43,262 nt of DNA. It comes from CAZFIO01 sp964519585. GTDB taxonomy: Bacteria > Bacillota > Clostridia > Tissierellales > Tissierellaceae. Under the pieces are notes generated by a model. It saw only the letters and a program-made list of their open reading frames with translations. It made no database searches and was not told where the DNA came from. Numbering within the stretch: position 1 is the first letter of the stretch; every line of letters starts with the position of its first letter. Shown here one piece after another: positions 31,261 through 40,210 of this stretch. Both the position numbers and the translations under genes were made by a program. Where the stretch lies: contig CAZFIO010000003.1 of the NCBI GenBank assembly GCA_964519585.1, positions 1 to 43,262 on the forward strand, written 5' to 3'.

Positions 31261-32667
31261 ATGAAGGTCCTTATTGTAGGAGCAGGAAAGTTGGGTTATA
31301 AGTTGGCCCAGCATATGATTTTGGAAGATATAGAAGTAGTCCTTATGGACACCAATCCCCAGGCTTTACAAAGGATTAATGACCATATAGATGTTTTGAC
31401 CATAGTTGGCAATGGTATTGATATAGAAATCCTAAAGAGTATACATATCCATGAATTTGATTTACTCATAGGAGCAACTGGAAGTGATGAGAGCAATACA
31501 CTTATTTGCAGTCTAGGAAAAAAACTTGCCTGTAAAAAAACTATAGCCAGGGTTAGAAACCCGGAATACATGAAGCAGGTTGACTTTATAAAGGAAAGTA
31601 TGGGTATAGATATTATTATAAATCCTGACTTGGCTACTGCTAAGGCAATAGAAAGAAACATTTTTAATAGTCTTTCCTTTCATTGTGATGAATTTGCTAA
31701 GGGAAAGGTACAAATGCTAGACTTCCATATAGGCTATCATGAAGATTTTATAGGCAAAAGGCTGATGGATCTTGTAGGATTTGAACATCTTTTAATTACT
31801 GCTATATCTAGGGATGGGAAAATTATCATACCTCATGGGTCAACTACTATGGAAGAAAATGATCTAATCTATATAATAGGAAAAAGTGAGGATGTAAGAG
31901 CTTTCAACCAAAAATATAGCCATTCCAGTGAAGAGAAAAAGATAGAAAAGGTAATGATACTAGGAGGCAGCAATATAGCCTATTACCTAGCCAAAAGCTT
32001 GGAAGAAAAGAGAATCGGCGTAAAGATAATTGAGCAAAAGAAGGAAAGGGCTCAAAGTCTATCTAATGAGCTAAACGAGGCCCTAATAATTTACGGAGAT
32101 GGGACAAATATAAACCTTTTAGAAGAAGAGAATCTGGATGAAATGGATGCTTTTGTTGGAGCCACAGGTTTTGACGAACAAAATATCCTGATGGCTATTA
32201 TGGCCAAGCAAGCAGGTGTGAGAAAGTCTATAGCTAAAATAAGTAGGCAAAACTATACAAAAATAATAGATAGGCTGGATGTGGATATTGCCATAAATCC
32301 AGTATCAATAACAGCCTCCAGTATATTGAAACTTATCCGTGGAGGGCGGGTTGAGTCTATATCCCTCTTGTTGGATGGGGATGCAGAAGTTACTGAAATA
32401 TTGGTAGGAGAAGACTCTCCCTTTATTAACAAACCCTTATCTGACTTAAGCTTACCCAAGGGTATAATTATAGGTGCAATAGTTGATAAAGATAGGGTAA
32501 TTATACCCAAGGGAAAGGATACTATATTTCCAGGCAATAGAATTGTCCTATTTTGTACCAATGAGGAATTATCAACCCTTAGGAAGTTTTATAGACCTAA
32601 AAAGGGAGGAAGACTAGATGAACTATGGAATAATATCAAGGGTTCTAGGAATCATCTTAATAATTGA
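31261..32667 (+). CDS. trkA: Trk potassium uptake protein TrkA
   Basis: Cytoplasmic gating ring of the Trk/Ktr potassium channel, 468 aa. ATG 31261 follows GAGGTGAAGG and starts exactly at the first Rossmann strand, MKVLIVGAGKLGYKLA; in-frame starts upstream lie in repeat DNA. Two RCK repeats are present: an NAD-binding half with VGAGKLG, acidic residue in VVLMDTNP and IVGNGIDIEIL, then a TrkA-C part; and a second half with VMILGGSNIAYYLA and IIYGDGTNINLLEE plus its own TrkA-C. This is the full two-repeat TrkA, not the single-repeat KtrA. It overlaps trkH by 50 nt. Confidence 0.95.
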   Translation: MKVLIVGAGKLGYKLAQHMILEDIEVVLMDTNPQALQRINDHIDVLTIVGNGIDIEILKSIHIHEFDLLIGATGSDESNTLICSLGKKLACKKTIARVRNPEYMKQVDFIKESMGIDIIINPDLATAKAIERNIFNSLSFHCDEFAKGKVQMLDFHIGYHEDFIGKRLMDLVGFEHLLITAISRDGKIIIPHGSTTMEENDLIYIIGKSEDVRAFNQKYSHSSEEKKIEKVMILGGSNIAYYLAKSLEEKRIGVKIIEQKKERAQSLSNELNEALIIYGDGTNINLLEEENLDEMDAFVGATGFDEQNILMAIMAKQAGVRKSIAKISRQNYTKIIDRLDVDIAINPVSITASSILKLIRGGRVESISLLLDGDAEVTEILVGEDSPFINKPLSDLSLPKGIIIGAIVDKDRVIIPKGKDTIFPGNRIVLFCTNEELSTLRKFYRPKKGGRLDELWNNIKGSRNHLNN

Positions 32668-34063
32668 GGCAGTCTTTATGTCTCCTTCATTATTTATAGC
32701 TATATTTTCTGGGGGAGATGATAGACTCCCTTTTTTAATAGGAATAGTAATTACCCTTTTCTTTGGTATAATACTTGCCAGGAAGAAAAATAAAAGCAAT
32801 TTTATAAGCCCAAGAGAGGGGCTAACTATTGTAGCCTTGGCCTGGATAGTAGTTTCAATTTTTGGAGCCCTACCCCTCTATTTGGCAAAGGCAACAGATA
32901 CATTTATAGATGCATATTTTGAAATTATGGCTGGCTTTACAACCACTGGGGGAAGCCTAATCCTAGATATAGAAATACTGCCAAGGGGAATCCTCTTTTG
33001 GAGGTCATTCACCCACTGGATTGGGGGTATGGGGATACTGGTATTTACCCTAGCACTTCTACCAGCCCTAGGTATAGGAGGCCTTCAGATATTTAGGGCA
33101 GAGAGTCCAGGCCCTGTGTCAGGGAAGGTAGTCCCAAGAATGAGGGATACAGCAAAGATCCTATATATTATTTATTTTGGAATGACTATTGTTCAAACTA
33201 TCCTCTTGTTATTTGGGGGAATGGACTTATTTGAAGCCCTTATCTACACTTTTGGAACCGTGGGCACAGGTGGATATGCCATAAAAAGTACAGGCCTAGC
33301 CTCCTATAGCCCCTATATTCATATGGTAATAGGGGTCTTTATGGTCCTATCAGGGATAAGTTTTTCCCTGTATTACTCCATACTTAAGGGCAATATAAAA
33401 GAAGTAGTTAAGGATGAAGAAGTAAGACTATACCTAGGTCTAATCCTGATTTCAAGCCTTGCCATAGGATTAAACTTGTATTTTTCTAACTATGGAGGTT
33501 TAGGGAAGGCTCTTAAGGATGGTTTTTTTCATGTATCTTCCATGATAAGCACCACAGCCTATGCTACATCAGATTTTGACTTTTGGCCCTCTTTTAGCAA
33601 GGCTATGCTTTTATTCTTAATGATAATAGGAGGAAGTGCAGGTTCAACAGCAGGTGGACTGAAGATAGTGAGGCTTCTTGTGGTCCTTAAACTAATAAGG
33701 CGGGAGGTAACCAAGATCTTCCACCCTAGAGCAGTAATTCCCATCAAAATAAATGAAAAACCTATGGCAAATGAAACCATAGCAGGTATATTCAGCTTTA
33801 TTGGTATATATATACTTATGTTTTTTCTAGGGACCCTGCTAATAAGTTTGGAAGGGGTAGACCTAGCTAGTTCAGCAGGAGCAGTTTTTGCAAACATCTC
33901 CAATATAGGATATGGTTTAGGATTTGTAGGCTATGGCAAAGGTTTTGCGACCTATAGCCAGTTTTCCAAGCTAGTCCTCACCTTCTTTATGGTCTTGGGA
34001 AGGTTGGAGTTCTTTACACTAATAGCCCTCTTTGCACCAAAAAACTGGAGAGGGGAGATATAG
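32618..34063 (+). CDS. trkH: Trk potassium uptake channel TrkH
   Basis: Membrane potassium channel subunit, 481 aa, ATG 32618 behind AGGGAGGA, overlapping trkA. It follows the four-fold pore architecture of the SKT family: selectivity-loop segments at FTTTGGSL (after FEIMAGF), TFGTVGTGGYAIKS, MISTTAYATSDF and ANISNIGYGLG, each after a transmembrane helix, together with SFTHWIGGMGILVF typical of TrkH. About ten to twelve hydrophobic segments are visible. The complete length and intact filter glycines suggest a working channel. The stop at 34061-34063 is followed directly by intergenic repeat C. Confidence 0.95.
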   Translation: MNYGIISRVLGIILIIEAVFMSPSLFIAIFSGGDDRLPFLIGIVITLFFGIILARKKNKSNFISPREGLTIVALAWIVVSIFGALPLYLAKATDTFIDAYFEIMAGFTTTGGSLILDIEILPRGILFWRSFTHWIGGMGILVFTLALLPALGIGGLQIFRAESPGPVSGKVVPRMRDTAKILYIIYFGMTIVQTILLLFGGMDLFEALIYTFGTVGTGGYAIKSTGLASYSPYIHMVIGVFMVLSGISFSLYYSILKGNIKEVVKDEEVRLYLGLILISSLAIGLNLYFSNYGGLGKALKDGFFHVSSMISTTAYATSDFDFWPSFSKAMLLFLMIIGGSAGSTAGGLKIVRLLVVLKLIRREVTKIFHPRAVIPIKINEKPMANETIAGIFSFIGIYILMFFLGTLLISLEGVDLASSAGAVFANISNIGYGLGFVGYGKGFATYSQFSKLVLTFFMVLGRLEFFTLIALFAPKNWRGEI

Positions 34064-34335
34064 GACCATAGCCAAGCCATGGTCAAGCAATTGCCAAGCG
34101 ATAGACAAGCAATAGTTCCCCTATTGTTTAAGTAGGGAAGGTACCCCTGTGGAGGCCACTGTTAAGTCCAAATTTAGTCATCCAGAGCAAAGCGAAGGAT
34201 CTAGGGCCAGTAATCAGGGGAAAGGATTTTCCAAAGCTATAGCTTTACAGCAAGATTTGGAATAACATGTTTTTACAATTGCTTGACTACTGTTTGACAA
34301 TTGCTTGACTATTGTTTGACCATCGTTAAAATAAG
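34064..34335. repeat. Intergenic repeat C: element bounded by inverted 11-bp arrays
   Basis: About 265 bp filling the trkH-ung gap. Left array on +: GCCAAGCCATG, GTCAAGCAATT, GCCAAGCGATA, GACAAGCAATA (34071-34114). Right array in opposite orientation: AATTGCTTGAC, TACTGTTTGAC, AATTGCTTGAC, TATTGTTTGAC (34277-34320). The interior includes AGTCATCCAGAGCAAAGCGA then AGGATCTAGG (34177-34205), a variant of a motif also seen inverted in repeats A and B. The right end ATCGTTAAAATAAGGA runs into the ung ribosome site and equals the end of repeat A before the selenoprotein gene. Confidence 0.72.
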
Positions 34336-34346
34336 GATGTGATATA

Positions 34347-35021
34347 TTGACTGAAATTATAAAAAACCAATGGGGAAGTATACTTAAAGAGGAGTTTGAA
34401 AAGGACTATTATCTAAAACTTAGGAAATTTTTAATTGAAGAATATAATACCAGGGTAATCTACCCAGAAAAGCACGATATCTTCAATGCCCTTCACTATA
34501 CAGACTACAAGGATGTAAAGGCAGTAATCCTAGGCCAGGACCCCTATCATGGGCCAAATCAGTCCCATGGTTTGGCCTTCTCGGTAAAGCCGGGGGTTAG
34601 GATTCCCCCGTCCTTAAGAAATATATACAAGGAATTGAGTACAGACCTAGGCTTAAGAGTGCCCAACAATGGTTACCTGGAGAAGTGGGCTAGAGAGGGA
34701 GTTCTTTTACTTAACACATCTCTAACAGTTAGAGGAGGAGAAGCCAATTCCCATAGAAAAGTAGGCTGGGAAATCTTCACAGATAGGATTATAGAAGAAC
34801 TTAATCATAGAGATGACCCTGTGGTCTTCATTCTATGGGGGAATAATGCAATAAAAAAAGAAAAGCTTATAGACAAAAGACATAAGATTATAAAATCAGT
34901 CCACCCCAGTCCCTTATCAGCCTCCAGGGGATTTTTAGGTTCAAAACCCTTCTCAAAAACTAATGAATTTCTGGAATCAATAGGAAAAAATCCAATTGAC
35001 TGGCAGATAGAGGATATATAA
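34347..35021 (+). CDS. ung: Uracil-DNA glycosylase
   Basis: Family 1 uracil-DNA glycosylase, 224 aa, removing uracil from DNA in base-excision repair. TTG start behind AAGGATGTG. Catalytic GQDPYHG with D65 (residues 63-69), uracil-pocket GLAFSV and RIPPSLRNIYKE, LLLNTSLTVR with the pocket Asn, and HPSPLSA with catalytic H186 are all intact. The ribosome site is formed partly by the right end of the adjoining repeat element. A 12-bp terminator follows the stop. Confidence 0.97.
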   Translation: MTEIIKNQWGSILKEEFEKDYYLKLRKFLIEEYNTRVIYPEKHDIFNALHYTDYKDVKAVILGQDPYHGPNQSHGLAFSVKPGVRIPPSLRNIYKELSTDLGLRVPNNGYLEKWAREGVLLLNTSLTVRGGEANSHRKVGWEIFTDRIIEELNHRDDPVVFILWGNNAIKKEKLIDKRHKIIKSVHPSPLSASRGFLGSKPFSKTNEFLESIGKNPIDWQIEDI

Positions 35022-35036
35022 AAAGCAATTTTCAAC

Positions 35037-35074
35037 AATAACCACCTTTGATACATTTAAGGTGGTTATTTAAT
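35037..35074 (+). terminator. Terminator after ung
   Basis: Perfect 12-bp stem AATAACCACCTT (35037-35048) and AAGGTGGTTATT (35059-35070), ten-base loop, then TAATTGG. Confidence 0.75.
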
Positions 35075-35201
35075 TGGTCCTACTTTCTATGGAAAGGGGT
35101 CCATCCTATTCCAAAAAGCTACAGGAATTGATATAATAAGCCATATAGATGTGGATGGGTAATTTAGGGTATATATCCAATGGATGGAAAACTTGTGGAC
35201 T

Positions 35202-35228
35202 TAAAGGTTTTAGAAATGGACCGATACA
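35202..35228 (+). promoter_or_regulatory. Sigma-D (FliA-type) promoter of the chemotaxis operon
   Basis: TAAA (35202-35205), exactly 15 bp, then CCGATACA (35221-35228), agreeing with the TAAA-N15-CCGATA motility sigma consensus. It lies 55 bp before the first chemotaxis gene. An extended -10 TGATATAAT at 35129-35137 could be a second, housekeeping promoter. Confidence 0.65.
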
Positions 35229-35282
35229 AGAGAATAAGTATATATTTTTACTTGTTGCCGCCTAATTAAGGAGGAAAGCAAA

Positions 35283-37352
35283 ATGTTAAAAGAAAAAAAG
35301 TTGTCGAATAATGAGGTAAAAAACAAAGAAATAGAGTCGGCCAAATCAAAGATTGGATTTGGCTTAAACAATATTAAAACAAGGTTAATATTGTACTTTA
35401 CTACTATTATCATATTAACTTCAGTAATTCTTGGGGCACTTTCTATAAACAGTTCTAAGAAGGCTTTGTATGACTTGGCAGAGGATAATATTGCTATGGC
35501 ATCAAAGGAAGCTGCAAAGCTACTGGAAACTAGAATGGAGATGCAAATGTCCATAATGGAGCAAATAGTACTTCTGGACGATATTCAAAGTATGGATTGG
35601 GAAAAGCAAAGACCTATACTGGCAAAACAATTGGAGGGAACAACTTTTCTGGAATTTGGCATTGTAGACATGGATGGACATGCATTGTATACGGATGGTA
35701 GTACTGCAGAATTAGGAGACAGGTCCTACATTCAAAAAGCCTATTTTGCTGAGAAAAACATTTCTGATTTATTAGTATCCAGGGTGACTGGTGACTTAAC
35801 CATGATGTATGCAGTACCTATAAAGAAGGGTTTGGAAGTAGTAGGTGTCTTAATAGGAAGAAGAGATGGAAACAACTTAAGTGATATAGTAGAAGATATT
35901 AAGTTTGGGGAAAACGGTTATAGTTACATAATTAAAAATGATGGAACAACCATAGCCCATGTAGATAGGGAAAGAGTAAGGACAGAGCACAATGTTTTTG
36001 AAGCAGTAGAAGAAGACAAGACTATGGAACCAGTGGTTAAATTATTTGAGGAAGTAATTGAAAAGAGGTCAGGGGTCAGTAGGTATGAATTTGGAGGTAG
36101 AAAACTACTGGCTGGCTATTCTCCTGTGGAGAGCAAGACATGGTCATTTATAATTATTGGTGATGAAGCGGAAATATTAAGTTCACTACCAGCCCTTAGA
36201 AGGAATATAATCCTTTTAGGTTTAGGAATTTTAATAATCAGTGGAGCGCTTATTTATATTATAGGTTCTTCTATTGCTAAGCCTATACTAGAGGCAGTTA
36301 GACACTCCAAGAAGATTGGTGAACTAGATATAAGGGAAGATATGTCATTAGGTTTCCTTAGGAGGCGGGATGAAACGGGGGATTTAGCTAGAGCCTTCCA
36401 GGGTATTGCAGAAAACCTAAGAAGGGTAGTTGACGAAGTTCAGACTTCATCACAAGAGGTTGCCAATGCATCCAATGAAATCATGGATACATCTGCCCAA
36501 TCAGCCATAGCCTCTGAAGAAGTTACCAAGGTTATGGAGGAAATAGCCAGGGGGGCAGCTGAACAAGCCCTAAACACTGAAGATGGAGCCACCAAGGCAA
36601 ATATACTGGGACAACTTATAGAGGATGAAGTTAGGGCTATGGAAAACCTAAGCAAGGCATCAGGCAATGCATTAAAGGCGGTAGTTGAGGGTCTAGAAGA
36701 GATGGAAGCCCTTACAAAAGCCATAGAAGAAAGTGACCTGGCATCCAAGGAAATCGGGGATGTAATCAATAAGACCAGTGAAAGTTCTGCAAGAATTGGT
36801 CAAGCCAGTGAAGTTATATCTTCCATAGCAGAGCAAACAAACCTACTAGCCTTAAATGCAGCCATAGAAGCAGCCAGGGCTGGTGAATCAGGTCGTGGTT
36901 TTGCTGTAGTAGCTGAAGAAATAAGAAAATTAGCGGAACAATCATCAAGTTCTACTACAGATATAGATAACATGGTAAGAGAATTGCAAGACAACTCAAA
37001 AGATGCAGTTTTGGCCATGGACAAGGTCAAGGAATTAGTAAGTGAACAAAATATAAGGCTATATTCTAGTAAAGGTAAATATTTACTAATAGATGAGGCT
37101 ATGAAGATAGCTGAAGAGGCAGTAGTAAACTCATATGAAATGGTTAAGCAAATGGATGAAGCCAAGGAGGATATTATACACACCCTACAAAACCTTACAG
37201 CTATAGCAGAGGAAAACTCAGCATCTACACAAGAGGCATCAGCCTCCATGGAAGAGCAATCAGCATCAATCCAAGAAATATCTGCCACCAGTAGAAGAAT
37301 GGCAGAGCTAGCCCAAGATTTAAATGATATAATCAATAGATTTAAACATTAG
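35283..37352 (+). CDS. Methyl-accepting chemotaxis protein (dCache sensor)
   Basis: A 689-aa chemoreceptor heading the che operon. ATG 35283 behind AAGGAGG. Basic cytoplasmic start, TM1 at about 34-54 (RLILYFTTIIILTSVILGAL), extracellular dCache-type sensor about 55-295 (FGIVDMDGHALYTDG, DRSYIQKAYF, YAVPIKKGLEVVGVLIG, then a second PAS-like half with GENGYSYIIKNDGTTIAHVD and LLAGYSPVESKTW), TM2 about 308-330, HAMP, and a signalling domain with EQTNLLALNAAIEAARAGES and GRGFAVVAEEIRKLAEQSS. dCache receptors commonly bind amino acids or organic acids, but the ligand is not readable here. Unlike the receptor at 11.8 kb, its sensor is not shared with the EAL protein. Confidence 0.96.
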   Translation: MLKEKKLSNNEVKNKEIESAKSKIGFGLNNIKTRLILYFTTIIILTSVILGALSINSSKKALYDLAEDNIAMASKEAAKLLETRMEMQMSIMEQIVLLDDIQSMDWEKQRPILAKQLEGTTFLEFGIVDMDGHALYTDGSTAELGDRSYIQKAYFAEKNISDLLVSRVTGDLTMMYAVPIKKGLEVVGVLIGRRDGNNLSDIVEDIKFGENGYSYIIKNDGTTIAHVDRERVRTEHNVFEAVEEDKTMEPVVKLFEEVIEKRSGVSRYEFGGRKLLAGYSPVESKTWSFIIIGDEAEILSSLPALRRNIILLGLGILIISGALIYIIGSSIAKPILEAVRHSKKIGELDIREDMSLGFLRRRDETGDLARAFQGIAENLRRVVDEVQTSSQEVANASNEIMDTSAQSAIASEEVTKVMEEIARGAAEQALNTEDGATKANILGQLIEDEVRAMENLSKASGNALKAVVEGLEEMEALTKAIEESDLASKEIGDVINKTSESSARIGQASEVISSIAEQTNLLALNAAIEAARAGESGRGFAVVAEEIRKLAEQSSSSTTDIDNMVRELQDNSKDAVLAMDKVKELVSEQNIRLYSSKGKYLLIDEAMKIAEEAVVNSYEMVKQMDEAKEDIIHTLQNLTAIAEENSASTQEASASMEEQSASIQEISATSRRMAELAQDLNDIINRFKH

Positions 37353-37411
37353 AAACAAAAACTATAAAAGCATCCCTAAGGGTAGGGAAATTTCATAAAA
37401 GGAGGATAACC

Positions 37412-37861
37412 ATGGAGCAGTATATAGTATTTACAGTCAACAAGCAAAACTTTGCGGTAGATATTTCAGTTGTTGAAAGAATTATAGAATCACAGGAGCC
37501 AAAAAAGACACCGGAAACATCGGATTATTTTCTAGGAGTAACCCAGTATAGTGGGGATATTCTACCCAATATTGATTTATCAAAAAGATTATATAAGGTT
37601 TCAACCCCAGAGGAAAAAGGGACCAAGGTAATAGTTGTAATCTGGAAGGACAAGTTTATAGGCCTTAAGGTTGATGATGTTATAGGGGTTCAAAACTTTC
37701 ATGATGAACAATTTGAAGAATCAAATAGAAATATGAACCTGTCCAAAAAGTACATGTTAGGCTTTATTAAAGAAAAGGATGATATAATCATAGTTCTGGA
37801 CATAAACAAGATTTTTGATGAAGAACAAGAAGAAGAATTATTGCTGGCCTTAGATAGCTAG
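37412..37861 (+). CDS. cheW: Chemotaxis adaptor CheW
   Basis: A 149-aa CheW coupling protein linking receptors to CheA. ATG 37412 behind AAAGGAGG. Typical features: YIVFTVNKQNFAVDISVVERI at the start (first 20 residues of the fold), FLGVTQYSGDILPNIDLSKRL, a KVIVVIWKDKFIGLKVDDV strand pair, and the C-terminal IIIVLDINKIF. The variant VTQYSGDILP replaces the common GVINLRGxIxP loop. It lies between the receptor and cheD. A second cheW-like gene begins at the right edge of the window. Confidence 0.94.
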   Translation: MEQYIVFTVNKQNFAVDISVVERIIESQEPKKTPETSDYFLGVTQYSGDILPNIDLSKRLYKVSTPEEKGTKVIVVIWKDKFIGLKVDDVIGVQNFHDEQFEESNRNMNLSKKYMLGFIKEKDDIIIVLDINKIFDEEQEEELLLALDS

Positions 37862-37891
37862 TAGAAGTTTATAGAAATTGGAGATGGATAA

Positions 37892-38371
37892 ATGTGCATA
37901 GAAATCAAGGTAGGAATTTCTGACTACAAAGTAACATCACCCCCAAATACCCTTATTACCTTAGGATTGGGTTCCTGCGTAGGGATTGCCATATATGATA
38001 GGTTAACAAAGGTAGGGGGTTTAAGTCATATAATGCTCCCAGACTCTAGCCAGTTTAAGGGGGAAAAGAAGGTTGAAAAGTTTGCAGACCTAGCTATCCC
38101 TTCTATGGTAGAAGAAATAAGCAGGGGTAAGGGGACCAGAAATCTCAGGGCCAAAATAGCAGGAGGGGCCAGTATGTTTAACTTTTCCAGCAATCCAAAT
38201 ATGGCCATAGGAGAAAGGAACATTCAGGCAGTAATTAGAATTTTAGAAGAACTTAAGATACCAATTATTGGGCAGGATACCGGTGGCAGTACAGGTAGGA
38301 CCATGCTTGTTGATCTGGAAGACTTTAGCGTAAGCATTAGGACGGGCAATAGGATAATTACATCATTATAG
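37892..38371 (+). CDS. cheD: Chemoreceptor glutamine deamidase CheD
   Basis: A 159-aa CheD. It deamidates receptor glutamines and, with CheC, forms the Firmicute/Thermotoga adaptation loop. Catalytic Cys is in LGLGSCVGIAIYD, His in GLSHIMLP, and the conserved Thr/Ser region in AKIAGGASMF; GQDTGGSTGRTM completes the family signature. ATG 37892 follows GGAGATGGATAA. The presence of cheC downstream fits the CheC-CheD interaction. Confidence 0.95.
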   Translation: MCIEIKVGISDYKVTSPPNTLITLGLGSCVGIAIYDRLTKVGGLSHIMLPDSSQFKGEKKVEKFADLAIPSMVEEISRGKGTRNLRAKIAGGASMFNFSSNPNMAIGERNIQAVIRILEELKIPIIGQDTGGSTGRTMLVDLEDFSVSIRTGNRIITSL

Positions 38372-38386
38372 AAATGGGGTGGCCAA

Positions 38387-39400
38387 ATGACAATAAAACT
38401 TTTAGTTGTAGATGATTCGGCCTTTATGAGAAGGATTATCTCTGATTTGATAGGAGATATAGATGGGATTGAAGTGGGAGGGATAGCTAGAAATGGACTA
38501 GATGCTCTGGAGGCAATTCCACGGATAAGGCCGGATATTATAACCCTAGACATTGAAATGCCTAAACTAAATGGTATAGAAACCTTAAAAATAATCAAAG
38601 AAAAGTATAATATACCAGTAATTATGCTTTCTTCCCTTTTAGGCAGGGATATAACAATAGAAGCCTTAGAAGAAGGAGCCTTGGATTTTATAGAGAAGCC
38701 CACAGACCTAAGTTCAAACTTAGATGATTTTAGGGATGAACTAGAAATGAAAATCAAATCCATATTCCCTAAGGCAAATGAAAGACCATACAGGGAAGGT
38801 ATAAGGAAGAGGCCGGGGACTGGGGTATTGAAGAAGGAAATAAAGGCAGTGGTTATAGGAGCCTCCACAGGGGGTCCCAAGGCCCTAACTGAAGTACTTA
38901 AAAAGCTGCCAGAAGATATAGAAGTACCTATATTTATTGTCCAGCATATGCCCAAGGGTTTCACCACTTCATTTGCGGAAAGATTAGATAAGGAAGCCAA
39001 ACCAAGGGTGGTAGAAGCAGAAGACAATATGCTTATCCAGAAGGGGGTTGTATATCTAGCACCTGGAGACTACCACATGGAGCTAGATGGAGGCAGAATC
39101 AAACTAAATACCAAGGACAAGATCTACGGTGTAAGACCAGCAGTAGACTATCTATTTGATTCTGCAGCAAAAACTTACAGGTCCAATTTACTAGGAATTA
39201 TAATGACAGGTATGGGGCGGGATGGTGCTGAAGGCATGCAGTCAATTAAGGATATGGGAGGCTGCAATATAGCCCAAAACGAAGAGACCTCTATAGTATA
39301 TGGGATGCCTGGAAATGCTGTAGCAAAAGGGGTAGTAGACTCCATATTAAGCCTAGATGAAATAGGAGACAAACTAAGTGAAATATTAAGAAATCACTAG
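38387..39400 (+). CDS. cheB: Chemotaxis methylesterase/response regulator CheB
   Basis: A 337-aa two-domain enzyme that removes receptor methyl groups. The receiver domain (1-120) has D9-D10, phospho-acceptor D55 in LDIEMP and K104 in IEKP. The linker runs to about 150. The methylesterase domain has the catalytic triad Ser160 in IGASTGGPKAL, His187 in VQHMPKGF and Asp279 in GMGRDGAEGM, with LAPGDYHM between. ATG 38387 behind AATGGGGTGG. Complete and of normal length. Neighbours cheD and cheR make up the adaptation genes. Confidence 0.97.
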   Translation: MTIKLLVVDDSAFMRRIISDLIGDIDGIEVGGIARNGLDALEAIPRIRPDIITLDIEMPKLNGIETLKIIKEKYNIPVIMLSSLLGRDITIEALEEGALDFIEKPTDLSSNLDDFRDELEMKIKSIFPKANERPYREGIRKRPGTGVLKKEIKAVVIGASTGGPKALTEVLKKLPEDIEVPIFIVQHMPKGFTTSFAERLDKEAKPRVVEAEDNMLIQKGVVYLAPGDYHMELDGGRIKLNTKDKIYGVRPAVDYLFDSAAKTYRSNLLGIIMTGMGRDGAEGMQSIKDMGGCNIAQNEETSIVYGMPGNAVAKGVVDSILSLDEIGDKLSEILRNH

Positions 39401-39413
39401 AAGGAGGAAGTAA

Positions 39414-40187
39414 ATGGACTTGGATTTTAACTATTTTTACACATGGGCCATGAGATACCTAAACCTAGACCTAGAGGCCTATAAGCAAAAGCAACTACAA
39501 AGAAGAATTGGCACAGTAATGAAAAGCTCAGGGGCAAGCAGCTTGGCTGAGTATGCCAGACTTATAGAAAATGATGATGTCATAAGGACCGCCTTTTTAG
39601 ACTATATAACCATAAATGTTACAGAATTCTTTAGAAACAAGGACATTTTCAAGGAATTTGAGTCTGTGGTGACAAAGCAACTATCAAAGGAGTTTGGGCC
39701 ACTGAAGATTTGGTCAGCAGCCTGCTCAGTAGGGGCAGAACCCTATTCTTTGGCAATTATTTTGGATAAGACAAATACTAGGCTAAAAGGCAAGATACTG
39801 GCAACTGATATAGATGATGGGATACTGGCCAGGGCAAGGGAAGCCGTATATAGGGATCATGAGCTTAAAAACATAAGTAAGGCTGATCTTAAAAGGTATT
39901 TCACAGAAGAGGAAAAACAATATAGGTTAAAAGACAATATAAAAAACATGGTAAACTTTAAAAAACATGACCTAATCCTAGAAAAATATGAGAGAGGCTG
40001 TCACGCAATCATGTGCAGGAATGTAGTTATATATTTTAAAAATGAGACGAAAAACTCTATTTATCAAAAATTTTCTGATGCACTAGAACCAGGAGGGGTT
40101 CTCTTTACAGGGGCAACAGAAAGCATCTACAAGCCTGAGTCATTTGGATTAAGAAAGCTATCAACTTTTATATATGAGAAAATTTAA
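39414..40187 (+). CDS. cheR: Chemotaxis methyltransferase CheR
   Basis: A 257-aa SAM-dependent methyltransferase that methylates receptor glutamates. N-terminal helical domain (YKQKQLQRRIGTVM, with the receptor-contact Arg pair), ITINVTEFFRN, SAM-binding WSAACSVGAEPYSLAI with the Glu of motif I, KILATDIDDGILARAR, and CRNVVIYF then FTGATESIY in the C-terminal half. ATG 39414 behind AAGGAGG. Fits between cheB and cheA with short gaps. Confidence 0.97.
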   Translation: MDLDFNYFYTWAMRYLNLDLEAYKQKQLQRRIGTVMKSSGASSLAEYARLIENDDVIRTAFLDYITINVTEFFRNKDIFKEFESVVTKQLSKEFGPLKIWSAACSVGAEPYSLAIILDKTNTRLKGKILATDIDDGILARAREAVYRDHELKNISKADLKRYFTEEEKQYRLKDNIKNMVNFKKHDLILEKYERGCHAIMCRNVVIYFKNETKNSIYQKFSDALEPGGVLFTGATESIYKPESFGLRKLSTFIYEKI

Positions 40188-40210
40188 GGATTAAAAGGAG
40201 GTTAAGGATA

